Source: Roseiarcus sp963794655 (lineage in GTDB: Bacteria; Pseudomonadota; Alphaproteobacteria; Rhizobiales; Beijerinckiaceae). Taken from it: a stretch of DNA of 64,000 nt. The position numbers and the translations under genes were made by a program. The DNA lies in assembly GCA_963794655.1 (NCBI GenBank), contig CAWCEV010000006.1, forward strand, positions 372,001 through 436,000. The letters are read 5' to 3'. The notes beneath the pieces were generated by a model. It saw only the letters and a list, made by a program, of their open reading frames with translations, was not told the DNA's origin and ran no database searches. This document shows positions 35,565 to 43,978 of this stretch, one piece after another. Position 1 is the stretch's first letter; each line of letters opens with the position of its first letter.

Positions 35565-38469
35565 CGCTTTTATCGAAGCCCCGCGGCTCGGCGCGCCGGC
35601 CGAAGCCCGGCGCCGGCTCGCTTCACTGATTGAGACCGCCGAAGCGGACCTCGCGCCCGAACTCGGTCGCGGCCGGACGCGCGACGTTCTGCTCGGTCTC
35701 GCCGATCACTCGCCCTATCTGTGGGCGCTCATCAAGGAGGACCCGGCGCGGCTCGCCCGGCTCTTGCGGACCCCGCCCGGCGAATCGCTCGACGCCCTCG
35801 TTCGGGGAGTGGCCGCGCGTCGCGACGAGGACGAGGCGGACCTCATGCGCGCCCTTCGCCGTTTGAAGCGCGAATCGGCGCTCCTGATCGCACTCGCCGA
35901 CATTGGCGGCGTCTGGGACGTGGTCGCGGCGACCGAGGCGCTGACCCGCTTCGCCGACGCCGCCGTCGGCGCCGCGCTGGCCTTCCTCCTGCGCAGGCAC
36001 GCGCGCGCCGGACTCCTGGACCTCGATCCCGATGCGGCCGATCCGCAGGACGGCTCGGGCGTCGTCGTTCTGGCGCTCGGAAAAATGGGCGCGCGCGAGC
36101 TCAATTATTCGAGCGATATCGACCTCATCGTCCTCTACGATCCGGCTGCGGCCTCGATTCCGCCAGGCGCCGAGCCGGGGCCGCTGTTCGTGCGCATGAC
36201 CAAGGCGCTGGCGCGGCTCCTGCAGGAGCGGACCAGCGACGGCTACGTGCTCAGAGTCGACCTGCGCCTCAGGCCCGACCCCGCCTCGACCCCGGTCGCG
36301 CTCTCGACGCCGAGCGCCTATTCCTATTACGAAACCGTCGGCCAGAACTGGGAGCGCGCGGCGCTCATCAAGGCGCGCCCGGCGGCGGGCGACATCAAGC
36401 TCGGCGAGCGCTTCCTTGCCGAACTCGCGCCGTTCATCTGGCGCAAGTATTTCGACTATGCGTCGATCGCCGACATCCATGCGATGAAGCGGCAGATCCA
36501 CGCCGTGCGCGGCCACGAGCGAGTGGTCGTTCCCGGCCACGACATCAAGCTCGGGCGCGGCGGTATCCGCGAGATCGAGTTCTTCGTCCAGACCCAGCAG
36601 CTCATCTTCGGCGGCCGCCGTGCGCAGATGCGCGGGGCGCGCACCCTCGACATGCTCGAGCGGCTTCACGCCGACAAGTGGGTCAGCGCCGAGGCGGTCG
36701 ACGATCTCGGCCGCTCTTATGCGTTCCTGCGCCGGGTCGAGCACCGGCTGCAGATGGTTCAGGACGAGCAGACCCAGCGGCTGCCGTTCGAGACGCCGGC
36801 GCTCGCCCGCTTCGCCAAGTTCTGCGGCTATGCGCGGCTCGACGGCTTCGTGAAGGATGTCACCCGCCATCTGACCCGGGTCGAGCATCACTACGCCCGG
36901 CTGTTCGAGGATGCGCCGGCGCTCAGCGCGTCCAGCGGCAATCTCGTCTTCACCGGCGTCGTCGACGATCCCGAGACGCTCGCGACCTTGCGCGCGCTCG
37001 GGTTCGAGCGCCCGGAGACCGCCGCGGAAACTGTTCGCGGCTGGCATTTCGGCCGGCGCGCCGCGGTCCGTAGCGCGCGGGCGCGGGAGGTCATGACCGA
37101 GCTGACCCCGGCGCTGCTCGAAGCCTTCGCCGGCTCAGGCGACCCCGACGCCGCGCTCGCCGCCTTCGACGAAGCGCTGGCCCGGATGCCCGCCAGCGTC
37201 GAGCTCCTGTCGATCCTGCGCTCCAACGCCGCCTTGCGCGAGCTCTTCGGCGACGTGCTCGGGAGCGCGCCGCGGCTCGCGCAGGTGATCGCGACCCGGC
37301 CCCACGTGCTCGACGCGGCGATCGACCCGGCGCGCGAGGTCGCCTTCGAGACGAGCCTCGACGACGACAGGATGCGCGAGCGGGTCGCGGCTTTCGTCGC
37401 CCAGGCGCCGACCTACGAGGAGGCGCTGAACCGCGCCCGCGATTTCGCCGCCGAAGAGACATTCCACATCGGCCTCAACCTGCTTTCGGGGCGCCTCGAT
37501 CCCGACCGCGCCGGCCGCGCCTATAGCGCGCTCGCGCAAGGGCTGATCGCGGTCATGCTCGAAGAGGTCGCGAAAGCCTTCGCGGCCGAGCATGGGCGGG
37601 TCAGCGGCGGCCGGGTCGCGGTGGTCGGGCTTGGCAAGCTCGGCTCGCGCGAGATGACCGCCGCGTCCGACCTCGATCTCATTCTGATCTATGATTTTCC
37701 GGCCGACGCGAGCGAGTCGGACGGCCGCAAGCCGCTCGGCCCGGCGGTTTACCACGCGAGGCTGACCCAGCGGCTGATCGCGGCCCTGACCGCGCCCACC
37801 AAGGCCGGACGCCTCTATGACGTCGACATGCGTCTCAGGCCCTCCGGGCGCCAGGGGCCGCTCGCGACCCAGCTCTCGTCGTTCAAGCACTATCAGCTGA
37901 GCGAGGCGGAGACCTGGGAGCACATGGCGCTGACCCGCGCCCGCGTCGTCGCCGGCGATGCGAGCCTGGGCGCGGACGTCGCCGCCACGGTGCTCGAGAC
38001 GCTCACCCGCAAGCGCGAACCGGCGAGCGTTGCCCGCGACGCCGGCGCGATGCGCAAGCTGATCGCCGCCGAGAAGGGCGACAAGGACGCATGGGATTTG
38101 AAGCTGGCCAGGGGCGGGCTCATCGACATCGAATTCATCGCTCAATATCTGGAGCTCGCCTTCGCCCACGAGCGCCCGAGCGTCCTCGACGTCTCGACCC
38201 GCGCTGCGCTCGAAAAGGCCGGCGCCGCCGGGCTCATCACCGCCGAGGAGGCCGAGACGCTCATCGACGCGCATCGGCTTTATACCGACGCGACCCAGTT
38301 CATGCGCCTGTCCACCGCGGGCCCTTTCGATCCCGTGAAAGCCGCCGCCGGCGTCAAACGCCGCATCGCCGCGGCGAGCGGCTTCCCCGACTTCGAAGCG
38401 TTCACCGCGGCGCTTGACGAAGCGCGCAAAGACGTGCGCGCGGCGTTCGGAGCGATCGTCAGCGGTTAG
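35545..38469 (+). CDS. glnE: Bifunctional glutamine synthetase adenylyltransferase/adenylyl-removing enzyme
   Basis: GlnE attaches and removes AMP on glutamine synthetase according to PII signalling. The 974-residue product has two nucleotidyltransferase domains. The N-terminal removing domain has LGKMGARELNYSSDIDL at about 175-190. The C-terminal transferase domain has LGKLGSREMTAASDLDL at about 693-709. A helical regulatory region lies between them. Length matches the family. It overlaps the kinase gene, so it may be transcribed with the two-component system. Nothing looks damaged. Confidence 0.97.
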   Translation: MTAPLADAFIEAPRLGAPAEARRRLASLIETAEADLAPELGRGRTRDVLLGLADHSPYLWALIKEDPARLARLLRTPPGESLDALVRGVAARRDEDEADLMRALRRLKRESALLIALADIGGVWDVVAATEALTRFADAAVGAALAFLLRRHARAGLLDLDPDAADPQDGSGVVVLALGKMGARELNYSSDIDLIVLYDPAAASIPPGAEPGPLFVRMTKALARLLQERTSDGYVLRVDLRLRPDPASTPVALSTPSAYSYYETVGQNWERAALIKARPAAGDIKLGERFLAELAPFIWRKYFDYASIADIHAMKRQIHAVRGHERVVVPGHDIKLGRGGIREIEFFVQTQQLIFGGRRAQMRGARTLDMLERLHADKWVSAEAVDDLGRSYAFLRRVEHRLQMVQDEQTQRLPFETPALARFAKFCGYARLDGFVKDVTRHLTRVEHHYARLFEDAPALSASSGNLVFTGVVDDPETLATLRALGFERPETAAETVRGWHFGRRAAVRSARAREVMTELTPALLEAFAGSGDPDAALAAFDEALARMPASVELLSILRSNAALRELFGDVLGSAPRLAQVIATRPHVLDAAIDPAREVAFETSLDDDRMRERVAAFVAQAPTYEEALNRARDFAAEETFHIGLNLLSGRLDPDRAGRAYSALAQGLIAVMLEEVAKAFAAEHGRVSGGRVAVVGLGKLGSREMTAASDLDLILIYDFPADASESDGRKPLGPAVYHARLTQRLIAALTAPTKAGRLYDVDMRLRPSGRQGPLATQLSSFKHYQLSEAETWEHMALTRARVVAGDASLGADVAATVLETLTRKREPASVARDAGAMRKLIAAEKGDKDAWDLKLARGGLIDIEFIAQYLELAFAHERPSVLDVSTRAALEKAGAAGLITAEEAETLIDAHRLYTDATQFMRLSTAGPFDPVKAAAGVKRRIAAASGFPDFEAFTAALDEARKDVRAAFGAIVSG

Positions 38470-38668
38470 CATCCGACATCACATCGTCGTGTTGGCGACG
38501 GAGTTCTTGGAGCCCGGCGTCAATCGGTCATTGCCTAACACAAGCGCGCATCCTAGCTTCAGATCTCAACAAGCAATCGCGCTGTGTCTGGCGAGACATA
38601 TCGCAGCGGATATCACCGCCCAAGCCAGACATTACAGGCCGATACTCGATCCGGATCGGAGACAAGCC

Positions 38669-39127
38669 ATGTCGATAACCATCGAGATCAATGGAAAGCC
38701 CGAAACGGTCGATGTCGCGCCCGATACGCCGCTGCTCTGGACTTTGCGGGATGTGATCGGCCTCACCGGAACCAAGTTCGGCTGTGGGATCGCCCAATGC
38801 GGCGCCTGCACGGTCCATGTCGATGGGCAGCCGGTGCGTTCCTGCCTCTTGGCCGTTGGCTCGATCGGCGACCGCAAGGTGACGACCATCGAGGGCGTTG
38901 GCGCAACCGAGGCGGGACGCAAGATCCAGAAGGCGTGGCTCGGCCTCGAAGTGGTGCAATGCGGCTACTGCCAGTCCGGGCAGATCATGTCGGCGGCCGC
39001 GCTCATCATGAGGACGCCCGATCCGAATGACGCCGACATCCACGCGGCCATGGCGGGAAACATCTGCCGCTGCGGCACCTATGTGCGCATCCGCGCCGCG
39101 ATCAAAGAAGCCGCGCATTCGGCCTGA
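38669..39127 (+). CDS. Two-[2Fe-2S] small subunit of a molybdenum hydroxylase (isoquinoline 1-oxidoreductase type)
   Basis: This is the electron-transfer subunit of a xanthine-oxidase-family hydroxylase. The 152-residue product has a plant-type [2Fe-2S] site with Cys39, Cys44, Cys47 and Cys59 (KFGCGIAQCGAC, VRSC). The second [2Fe-2S] site has Cys98, Cys101, Cys133 and Cys135 (QCGYCQSG, NICRCGTY). ATG 38669 begins MSITIEINGK; the longer frame to 38414 overlaps glnE and is spurious. It forms an operon with the large subunit and a cytochrome. The true substrate may be an aldehyde or an N-heterocycle. Confidence 0.93.
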   Translation: MSITIEINGKPETVDVAPDTPLLWTLRDVIGLTGTKFGCGIAQCGACTVHVDGQPVRSCLLAVGSIGDRKVTTIEGVGATEAGRKIQKAWLGLEVVQCGYCQSGQIMSAAALIMRTPDPNDADIHAAMAGNICRCGTYVRIRAAIKEAAHSA

Positions 39128-39140
39128 GGGAGATTTGTCG

Positions 39141-41309
39141 ATGACCCGATCCTCGTCCCCTCGCTCGTTCACTCGCCGCGCGATCGTGAAGGCGACCGTC
39201 GCCGCCGGCGGCGGCCTCATGCTTGGCGTCGCCATCCCGCGGCTCGCGCCCGCCTTCGCGGCGGAGGCAAGCGCCGATTTCACGCCCGACGCCTTCATTC
39301 GCATCGACCCCGACAGCAAAGTCACCTTCACGATCCCGCAAGTGGAGATGGGGCAGGGCGTCTATACGGCTCTCTCGATGCTCATCGCCGAGGAGCTCGA
39401 CGCGCCGTTCGCGAACGTGACGGTCGTGGCCGCGCCGCCAGACGACAAGCTTTACGCCAATCCGCTCCTCGGGTTTCAGGCGACCGGCGGCTCGACCTCG
39501 ATCCGCGCGTTCTGGAAGCCGATGCGGGAGGCCGGCGCGGCCGCACGCGCGATGCTGGTCGAGGCCGCGGCGACGAAGTGGAGCGTCGATCCCGCCTCGT
39601 GCCGGACGGAGAACGGCGAGGTCATCCACGATGCGAGCGCGCAGAAGGCGGCTTATGGCGAGCTCACGCAAGCGGCCGCCACGCTGACGCCGCCGAAGGA
39701 TCCGCCGCTCAAGTCGCCGGCGAACTTCAAGCTCATCGGCAAGTCGCTCAAGCGCCTCGACACGCCCGACAAGGTGAACGGCAAGGCCGTCTACGGCATC
39801 GACGCAAGGCCGCCGGGAGTGAAGATCGCCACGCTCGCGAGCTGTCCGGTGTTCGGCGGCAAGATCGCGCATGTCGACGACAAAGCGGCTCGCGGCGTGC
39901 CTGGAGTGAGGCAGGTCGTCGTTCTCGACGATCTCGTCGCGGTCGTCGGCGATCACATGTGGGCCGCCAAGCAGGGGCTTGCGGCGCTCGATATCGCATG
40001 GGACGAAGGGCCGAACGCCAATGTCTCGACCGCCGACGTGCTGAACGCTCTCGTCGCGGCGAGCGAGAAGGCGGGCGCAGTCGCAAAATCGACCGGCGAC
40101 GTCGCGGCCGCTTTGGGCGAGGGAACGAAAGTCGAGGCGACCTATCACGCGCCCTTCCTCGCCCATGCGCCGATGGAGCCGATGAACTGCACCGTGCATG
40201 TGCAGCCGGACGGCTGCGAGATCTGGGTCGGCAATCAGGTCCTCTCGCGCACGCAGGCGATCGCGGCGCAGGTCACGGGTCTTCCGATCGAGAAGGTCGT
40301 CGTCCACAATCACCTCATCGGCGGCGGCTTCGGCCGGCGGCTCGAGGTCGACTATGTCGTCAAGGCGGTGCGCATCGCGCAAAAGGTCGAGGGTCCGGTC
40401 AAGGTGATCTGGACACGGGAAGAGGACATCCAGCAGGCCCCCTACCGGCCGTTCTATTTCGATCGCTTCGCCGCCAGCCTTTCGAACGGTAGGATCACGG
40501 CCTGGAGCCACAGGATCGCCGGCTCCTCCATCATGGCGCGCTGGCTGCCGCCCGCGTTCAAGGACGGCATCGACGTCGATGCGGTCGACGGCGCGATCGA
40601 TGTTCCCTACGACACGAAGAACCTTCACGTCGAATATGTTCGCTCCGAACCGCCCGGCGTTGAAACCTGCTTCTGGCGCAGCGTCGGCCCCGGACATAAC
40701 ATCTTCGTCGTCGAGGGCTTCGTCGACGAGCTCGCGCATGCCGCGGGACGGGATCCGGTCGCCTTCCGCCGCGCGCATCTGGCGAAGGAGCCGCGGCTGC
40801 TCGCCTGCCTCGATCTCGCCGCCGAGAAGGCGGGGTGGGGCGGCGCGCTTCCCGCGCGGGTCGGACGCGGGGTGGCCTGCCAGACCGTGTTCGGCTCCTA
40901 TGTCGCCGCAATCGTCGAGGCCGCCGTCGACGCCAATGGCGAGATCGCGATTCGCCGCGTGACGGCGGCGGTCGATTGCGGCTCGGTGGTCAATCCCGAC
41001 ACGGTCGAGGCGCAGATCCAGGGCGGCCTCATCTTCGGGCTCACCGCGGCGCTCTATAACGAGATCACGCTCCTAAAAGGGCGGGTACAGCAGAGCAACT
41101 TCAACAATTATCGCATCATGCGTATCAATGAGGCGCCCGCGATCGAAGTTCATCAGATCCGGAACGGCGAAGAGCCGGGGGGCATCGGCGAGCCGGGCAC
41201 TTCGATCGCCGCGCCGGCGCTCGTCAATGCTCTCTTCGCCGCGACCGGGGTCCGCCTCCGCAGCTTGCCGGTCGACCGCAAGCTGCTTGCGCTGAGGAAA
41301 GCCGCGTGA
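39141..41309 (+). CDS. Molybdopterin-binding large subunit of an isoquinoline 1-oxidoreductase-type hydroxylase
   Basis: The catalytic subunit has 722 residues. A Tat signal is visible near residues 9-20 (SFTRRAIVKA followed by a hydrophobic stretch to AFAAEA), so the complex is exported folded to the periplasm. Molybdopterin-binding motifs include VEMGQGVYTALSMLIAEEL, GGGFGRRLEVDYV, CFWRSVGPGHNIFVVE and GGIGEPGTSIAAPALVNAL, with the catalytic Glu in the last. It follows the small subunit after 13 bases. Family members oxidise isoquinoline or aldehydes and pass electrons to a cytochrome c, matching the next gene. Confidence 0.92.
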   Translation: MTRSSSPRSFTRRAIVKATVAAGGGLMLGVAIPRLAPAFAAEASADFTPDAFIRIDPDSKVTFTIPQVEMGQGVYTALSMLIAEELDAPFANVTVVAAPPDDKLYANPLLGFQATGGSTSIRAFWKPMREAGAAARAMLVEAAATKWSVDPASCRTENGEVIHDASAQKAAYGELTQAAATLTPPKDPPLKSPANFKLIGKSLKRLDTPDKVNGKAVYGIDARPPGVKIATLASCPVFGGKIAHVDDKAARGVPGVRQVVVLDDLVAVVGDHMWAAKQGLAALDIAWDEGPNANVSTADVLNALVAASEKAGAVAKSTGDVAAALGEGTKVEATYHAPFLAHAPMEPMNCTVHVQPDGCEIWVGNQVLSRTQAIAAQVTGLPIEKVVVHNHLIGGGFGRRLEVDYVVKAVRIAQKVEGPVKVIWTREEDIQQAPYRPFYFDRFAASLSNGRITAWSHRIAGSSIMARWLPPAFKDGIDVDAVDGAIDVPYDTKNLHVEYVRSEPPGVETCFWRSVGPGHNIFVVEGFVDELAHAAGRDPVAFRRAHLAKEPRLLACLDLAAEKAGWGGALPARVGRGVACQTVFGSYVAAIVEAAVDANGEIAIRRVTAAVDCGSVVNPDTVEAQIQGGLIFGLTAALYNEITLLKGRVQQSNFNNYRIMRINEAPAIEVHQIRNGEEPGGIGEPGTSIAAPALVNALFAATGVRLRSLPVDRKLLALRKAA

Positions 41310-42643
41310 GGCGGCTTTGGGGCATTCTGCTCGCCGCGGCCGCGCTCGTGGCCGTCGCGGTGCTGGGATTCGTGGCCTGGAACGTGTTCGGCCCCGGTCC
41401 GACCGCGTTCGCGGGGAGCGACGAGGTCGTGCTCGCCGATTACAAGCAAGCCGATCCGACCGGAGCGCCGGCGAGCCTCAAGGACGCGAGCCTGATCGAG
41501 CGAGGGCGCTATCTCATCCGCGCCGCCGACTGCGAGGCCTGCCACACGGCGATCGGCGGCCAGCCCTTCGCGGGCGGGCGGGCGTTCGTGCTGCCCTTCG
41601 GCGCGATCTATTCGACCAACATCACGCCCGACAAGGAGACCGGCATCGGCCAGTACAGCGATGCGGAGTTTCTGGCCGCCGTCCGCCGCGGGGTCCGGCG
41701 GGACGGCGCGCGCCTCTACCCGGCGATGCCGTTCGCGAGCTACACCTACCTGACCGACGCCGACGCCCTCGCCATCAAGGCCTATCTGTTCAGCCTCGCG
41801 CCGGTCAACGCGCCCGCCATTCCCAATACCTTCGGCTTTCCGTTCGACCAGCGCTGGTCGATGGCGATATGGGCGCTCATGTTCGACGCAAACCGCCGCT
41901 TCGAGCCGCATGCCAACCGCAGCGCCGAGTGGAACCGGGGCGCCTATCTCGTCGAGGCGCTCGCCCATTGCGGCGAATGTCACACGCCCCGCGATCTTTT
42001 CCAGGCGCTCGACGAGCGGCGCAAATTCGCCGGCGCCGTCACCGGCGGCTGGCGCGCCTATAACATCACCAGCGATTCCACGAGCGGGGTCGGAGACTGG
42101 AACGCCGAGGCGCTGGCGCATTATCTCGCAACGGGCCATGCGGAGGGACGCGGCACGGCGGCGGGGCCGATGGGGGAGGCCGTCGACCTCAGCCTCGTGC
42201 ATCTGACCAGCGAAGACATCGCAGCCATGGTCGCCTATCTGCGCACCGTGCCGCCCATCGCCAATCCGGATCTGCCTGCGCCCCGGCCGCCGAGCGCGGT
42301 CGCGGAGCACGAGCCGGGTCAGGCCGACAACCCGCTCGGCGAGCAGATCTACGCCGCAGCCTGTGCGAGCTGTCACGGGTGGACCGGCCGGAGCCTGATT
42401 TCGGGCCTCGCGACGATCGTGGGCGACCGTTCGGTCAACGATCCGTCCGGCGTCAATGTCGCGCAAGTCATCCTGTTCGGCGGGGGCCGCAAGCCCGGCG
42501 AAGCGGGCATGGCCATGCCGGCCTTCGGCGACGCCTATAGCGACGCGGAGATCGCCGCCGTCGCCAATTATGCGACCGCCCGGCTCGGCGCCGGCTCGCG
42601 TCTGACCCCCGAGAAGGTCGCCGCCCTGCGCCTGACCCACTGA
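41306..42643 (+). CDS. Tri-haem c-type cytochrome, electron acceptor of the hydroxylase
   Basis: This membrane-anchored cytochrome of 445 residues has an N-terminal signal anchor (about 4-26). Three haem-binding sites are visible: CEACH at 76-80, CGECH at 222-226 and CASCH at 353-357. Each is followed downstream by a Met-containing ligand segment (for example YPAMPFASYTYL and AMPAFGDAYSD). The layout matches the cytochrome subunits of periplasmic alcohol/aldehyde dehydrogenases. The GTG start overlaps the hydroxylase stop by four bases. It probably passes electrons to the quinone pool or a terminal oxidase. Confidence 0.93.
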   Translation: MRRLWGILLAAAALVAVAVLGFVAWNVFGPGPTAFAGSDEVVLADYKQADPTGAPASLKDASLIERGRYLIRAADCEACHTAIGGQPFAGGRAFVLPFGAIYSTNITPDKETGIGQYSDAEFLAAVRRGVRRDGARLYPAMPFASYTYLTDADALAIKAYLFSLAPVNAPAIPNTFGFPFDQRWSMAIWALMFDANRRFEPHANRSAEWNRGAYLVEALAHCGECHTPRDLFQALDERRKFAGAVTGGWRAYNITSDSTSGVGDWNAEALAHYLATGHAEGRGTAAGPMGEAVDLSLVHLTSEDIAAMVAYLRTVPPIANPDLPAPRPPSAVAEHEPGQADNPLGEQIYAAACASCHGWTGRSLISGLATIVGDRSVNDPSGVNVAQVILFGGGRKPGEAGMAMPAFGDAYSDAEIAAVANYATARLGAGSRLTPEKVAALRLTH

Positions 42644-42981
42644 CGGCTCGGCGGGGCCTTCCGTGAGGAGAGGCGGGGGAACAATTGCTTCGGAAAAGCC
42701 AAAGTCTGTGTTATGCTCGCGGCAATGGGCGTGATCGGCGCGCCCCCGTTAGGCCGGGCGAAAGCAGGGAACGCGCAAGAGGAAATCCTGGCCGCCCGCG
42801 GCGCAAGCCCTTGAAAAGGCTCAAAACTGCAAAGGCGACCCAAGGAAATGCAAGCCTTTTCCTTGGCCGGATTTGGAGCGGCTCGCGGCTGGGCGTCGAT
42901 GGGCTTGGCTAAGTTTGGAATGGCCTTCGGCGCCCGATCGTGACACGTTCGCGCCCGAGCGCGCTGGCAAAGGGAGGCGGC
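42644..42981. other. Intergenic region upstream of deoC, no gene seen
   Basis: This 338-base stretch has only short frames that lack family features or a ribosome site. Base composition dips in GC around 42685-42730 (acaattgcttcgg, aagtctgtgttatgctcg). That may hold the deoC promoter: ttgctt at 42684-42689 and a TATGCT at 42714-42719. The spacing is longer than ideal, so this is only a suggestion. Confidence 0.3.
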
Positions 42982-43971
42982 ATGAACGAAGCGATCGCCA
43001 ACCCAGCTGTCGCCGGGCATAACCGCCCGCGCAATCCCGGTGTGCCGCTCGCGCCCGACTGGTTCGAGAGCCAGGGCGTGAACGCGAGCGCGGTCGAGCG
43101 CCGCGCCGCGACGCTGACCACCCGCCGCTCGGTCAAGAAGGAATACCAGGCGGCCTGGCTCGTGAAGGCGATGACCTGCATCGATCTCACGACGCTTTCC
43201 GGCGACGACACGCCCGAGCGCGTGCGCCGGCTCTGCGCCAAGGCGCGCCGCCCGTTGAGCGACGAGCTTCTCGCCGCGCTCGGCATCGCCGACCTCGGGC
43301 TCACGGTCGCCGCCGTCTGCGTCTACCCGACCATGGTCGCCCCGGCGGTCAAGGCGCTGAAAGGCTCGGGAATCCCTGTCGCATCCGTCGCCACCGGCTT
43401 TCCCGCCGGGCTCTCGCCACTAAAGCAGCGGCTCGAGGAGATCCGCTATGCGGTCGCCGAGGGCGCAAGCGAGATCGACATCGTCATCACCCGCGCCCAT
43501 GTCCTCGGCCGCGACTGGAGAGCGCTTTACGACGAAGTGGCGGCGATGCGGGAAGCCTGCGGGCGAGCGCATCTGAAGGCGATCCTCGGCACGGGGGATT
43601 TGAAGACGCTGCGCAACGTCTACGCGGCCAGCATGGTCGCGATGCAGGCGGGGGCCGACTTCATCAAGACCTCGACCGGCAAGGAGGACGTCAACGCCAC
43701 GCTTCCGGTGAGCTTGGTGATGGTTCGCGCATTGCGCGATTATCGCGAGCGCGCCGGCGTCGACATCGGATTCAAGCCGGCGGGCGGCCTTAGAACGACC
43801 AAGGACGCGCTCGCCTGGCTCATCCTGATGAAGGAAGAGCTGGGAGCGCCATGGATGCAGCCCGACCTCTTCCGCATCGGCGCGAGCGGCCTCCTGACCG
43901 ACATCGAACGCCAGCTCGACCACTACGCGACCGCACGCTATTCGGCCGCCCATCGCCATCCCATGGCGTGA
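42982..43971 (+). CDS. deoC: Deoxyribose-phosphate aldolase
   Basis: DeoC cleaves 2-deoxyribose 5-phosphate to acetaldehyde and glyceraldehyde 3-phosphate. The 329-residue product matches the longer proteobacterial DeoC form, with MTCIDLTTLSGDD and VCVYPTMVAPAVKAL. The Schiff-base lysine lies in DFIKTSTGKEDVNATL, with the second Lys in IGFKPAGGLRTTKDAL. ATG 42982 has a strong AAGGGAGG site 7 bases upstream. It is followed after seven bases by an aldehyde dehydrogenase gene that could oxidise the acetaldehyde product, so the pair forms a small deoxynucleoside-salvage operon. Confidence 0.95.
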   Translation: MNEAIANPAVAGHNRPRNPGVPLAPDWFESQGVNASAVERRAATLTTRRSVKKEYQAAWLVKAMTCIDLTTLSGDDTPERVRRLCAKARRPLSDELLAALGIADLGLTVAAVCVYPTMVAPAVKALKGSGIPVASVATGFPAGLSPLKQRLEEIRYAVAEGASEIDIVITRAHVLGRDWRALYDEVAAMREACGRAHLKAILGTGDLKTLRNVYAASMVAMQAGADFIKTSTGKEDVNATLPVSLVMVRALRDYRERAGVDIGFKPAGGLRTTKDALAWLILMKEELGAPWMQPDLFRIGASGLLTDIERQLDHYATARYSAAHRHPMA

Positions 43972-43978
43972 GGGAAAC

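Noticed and set aside
39102..42640. Long minus-strand frames opposite the hydroxylase and cytochrome genes
   Set aside because: Composition is that of antisense high-GC coding DNA, and the plus-strand genes have full motif sets.
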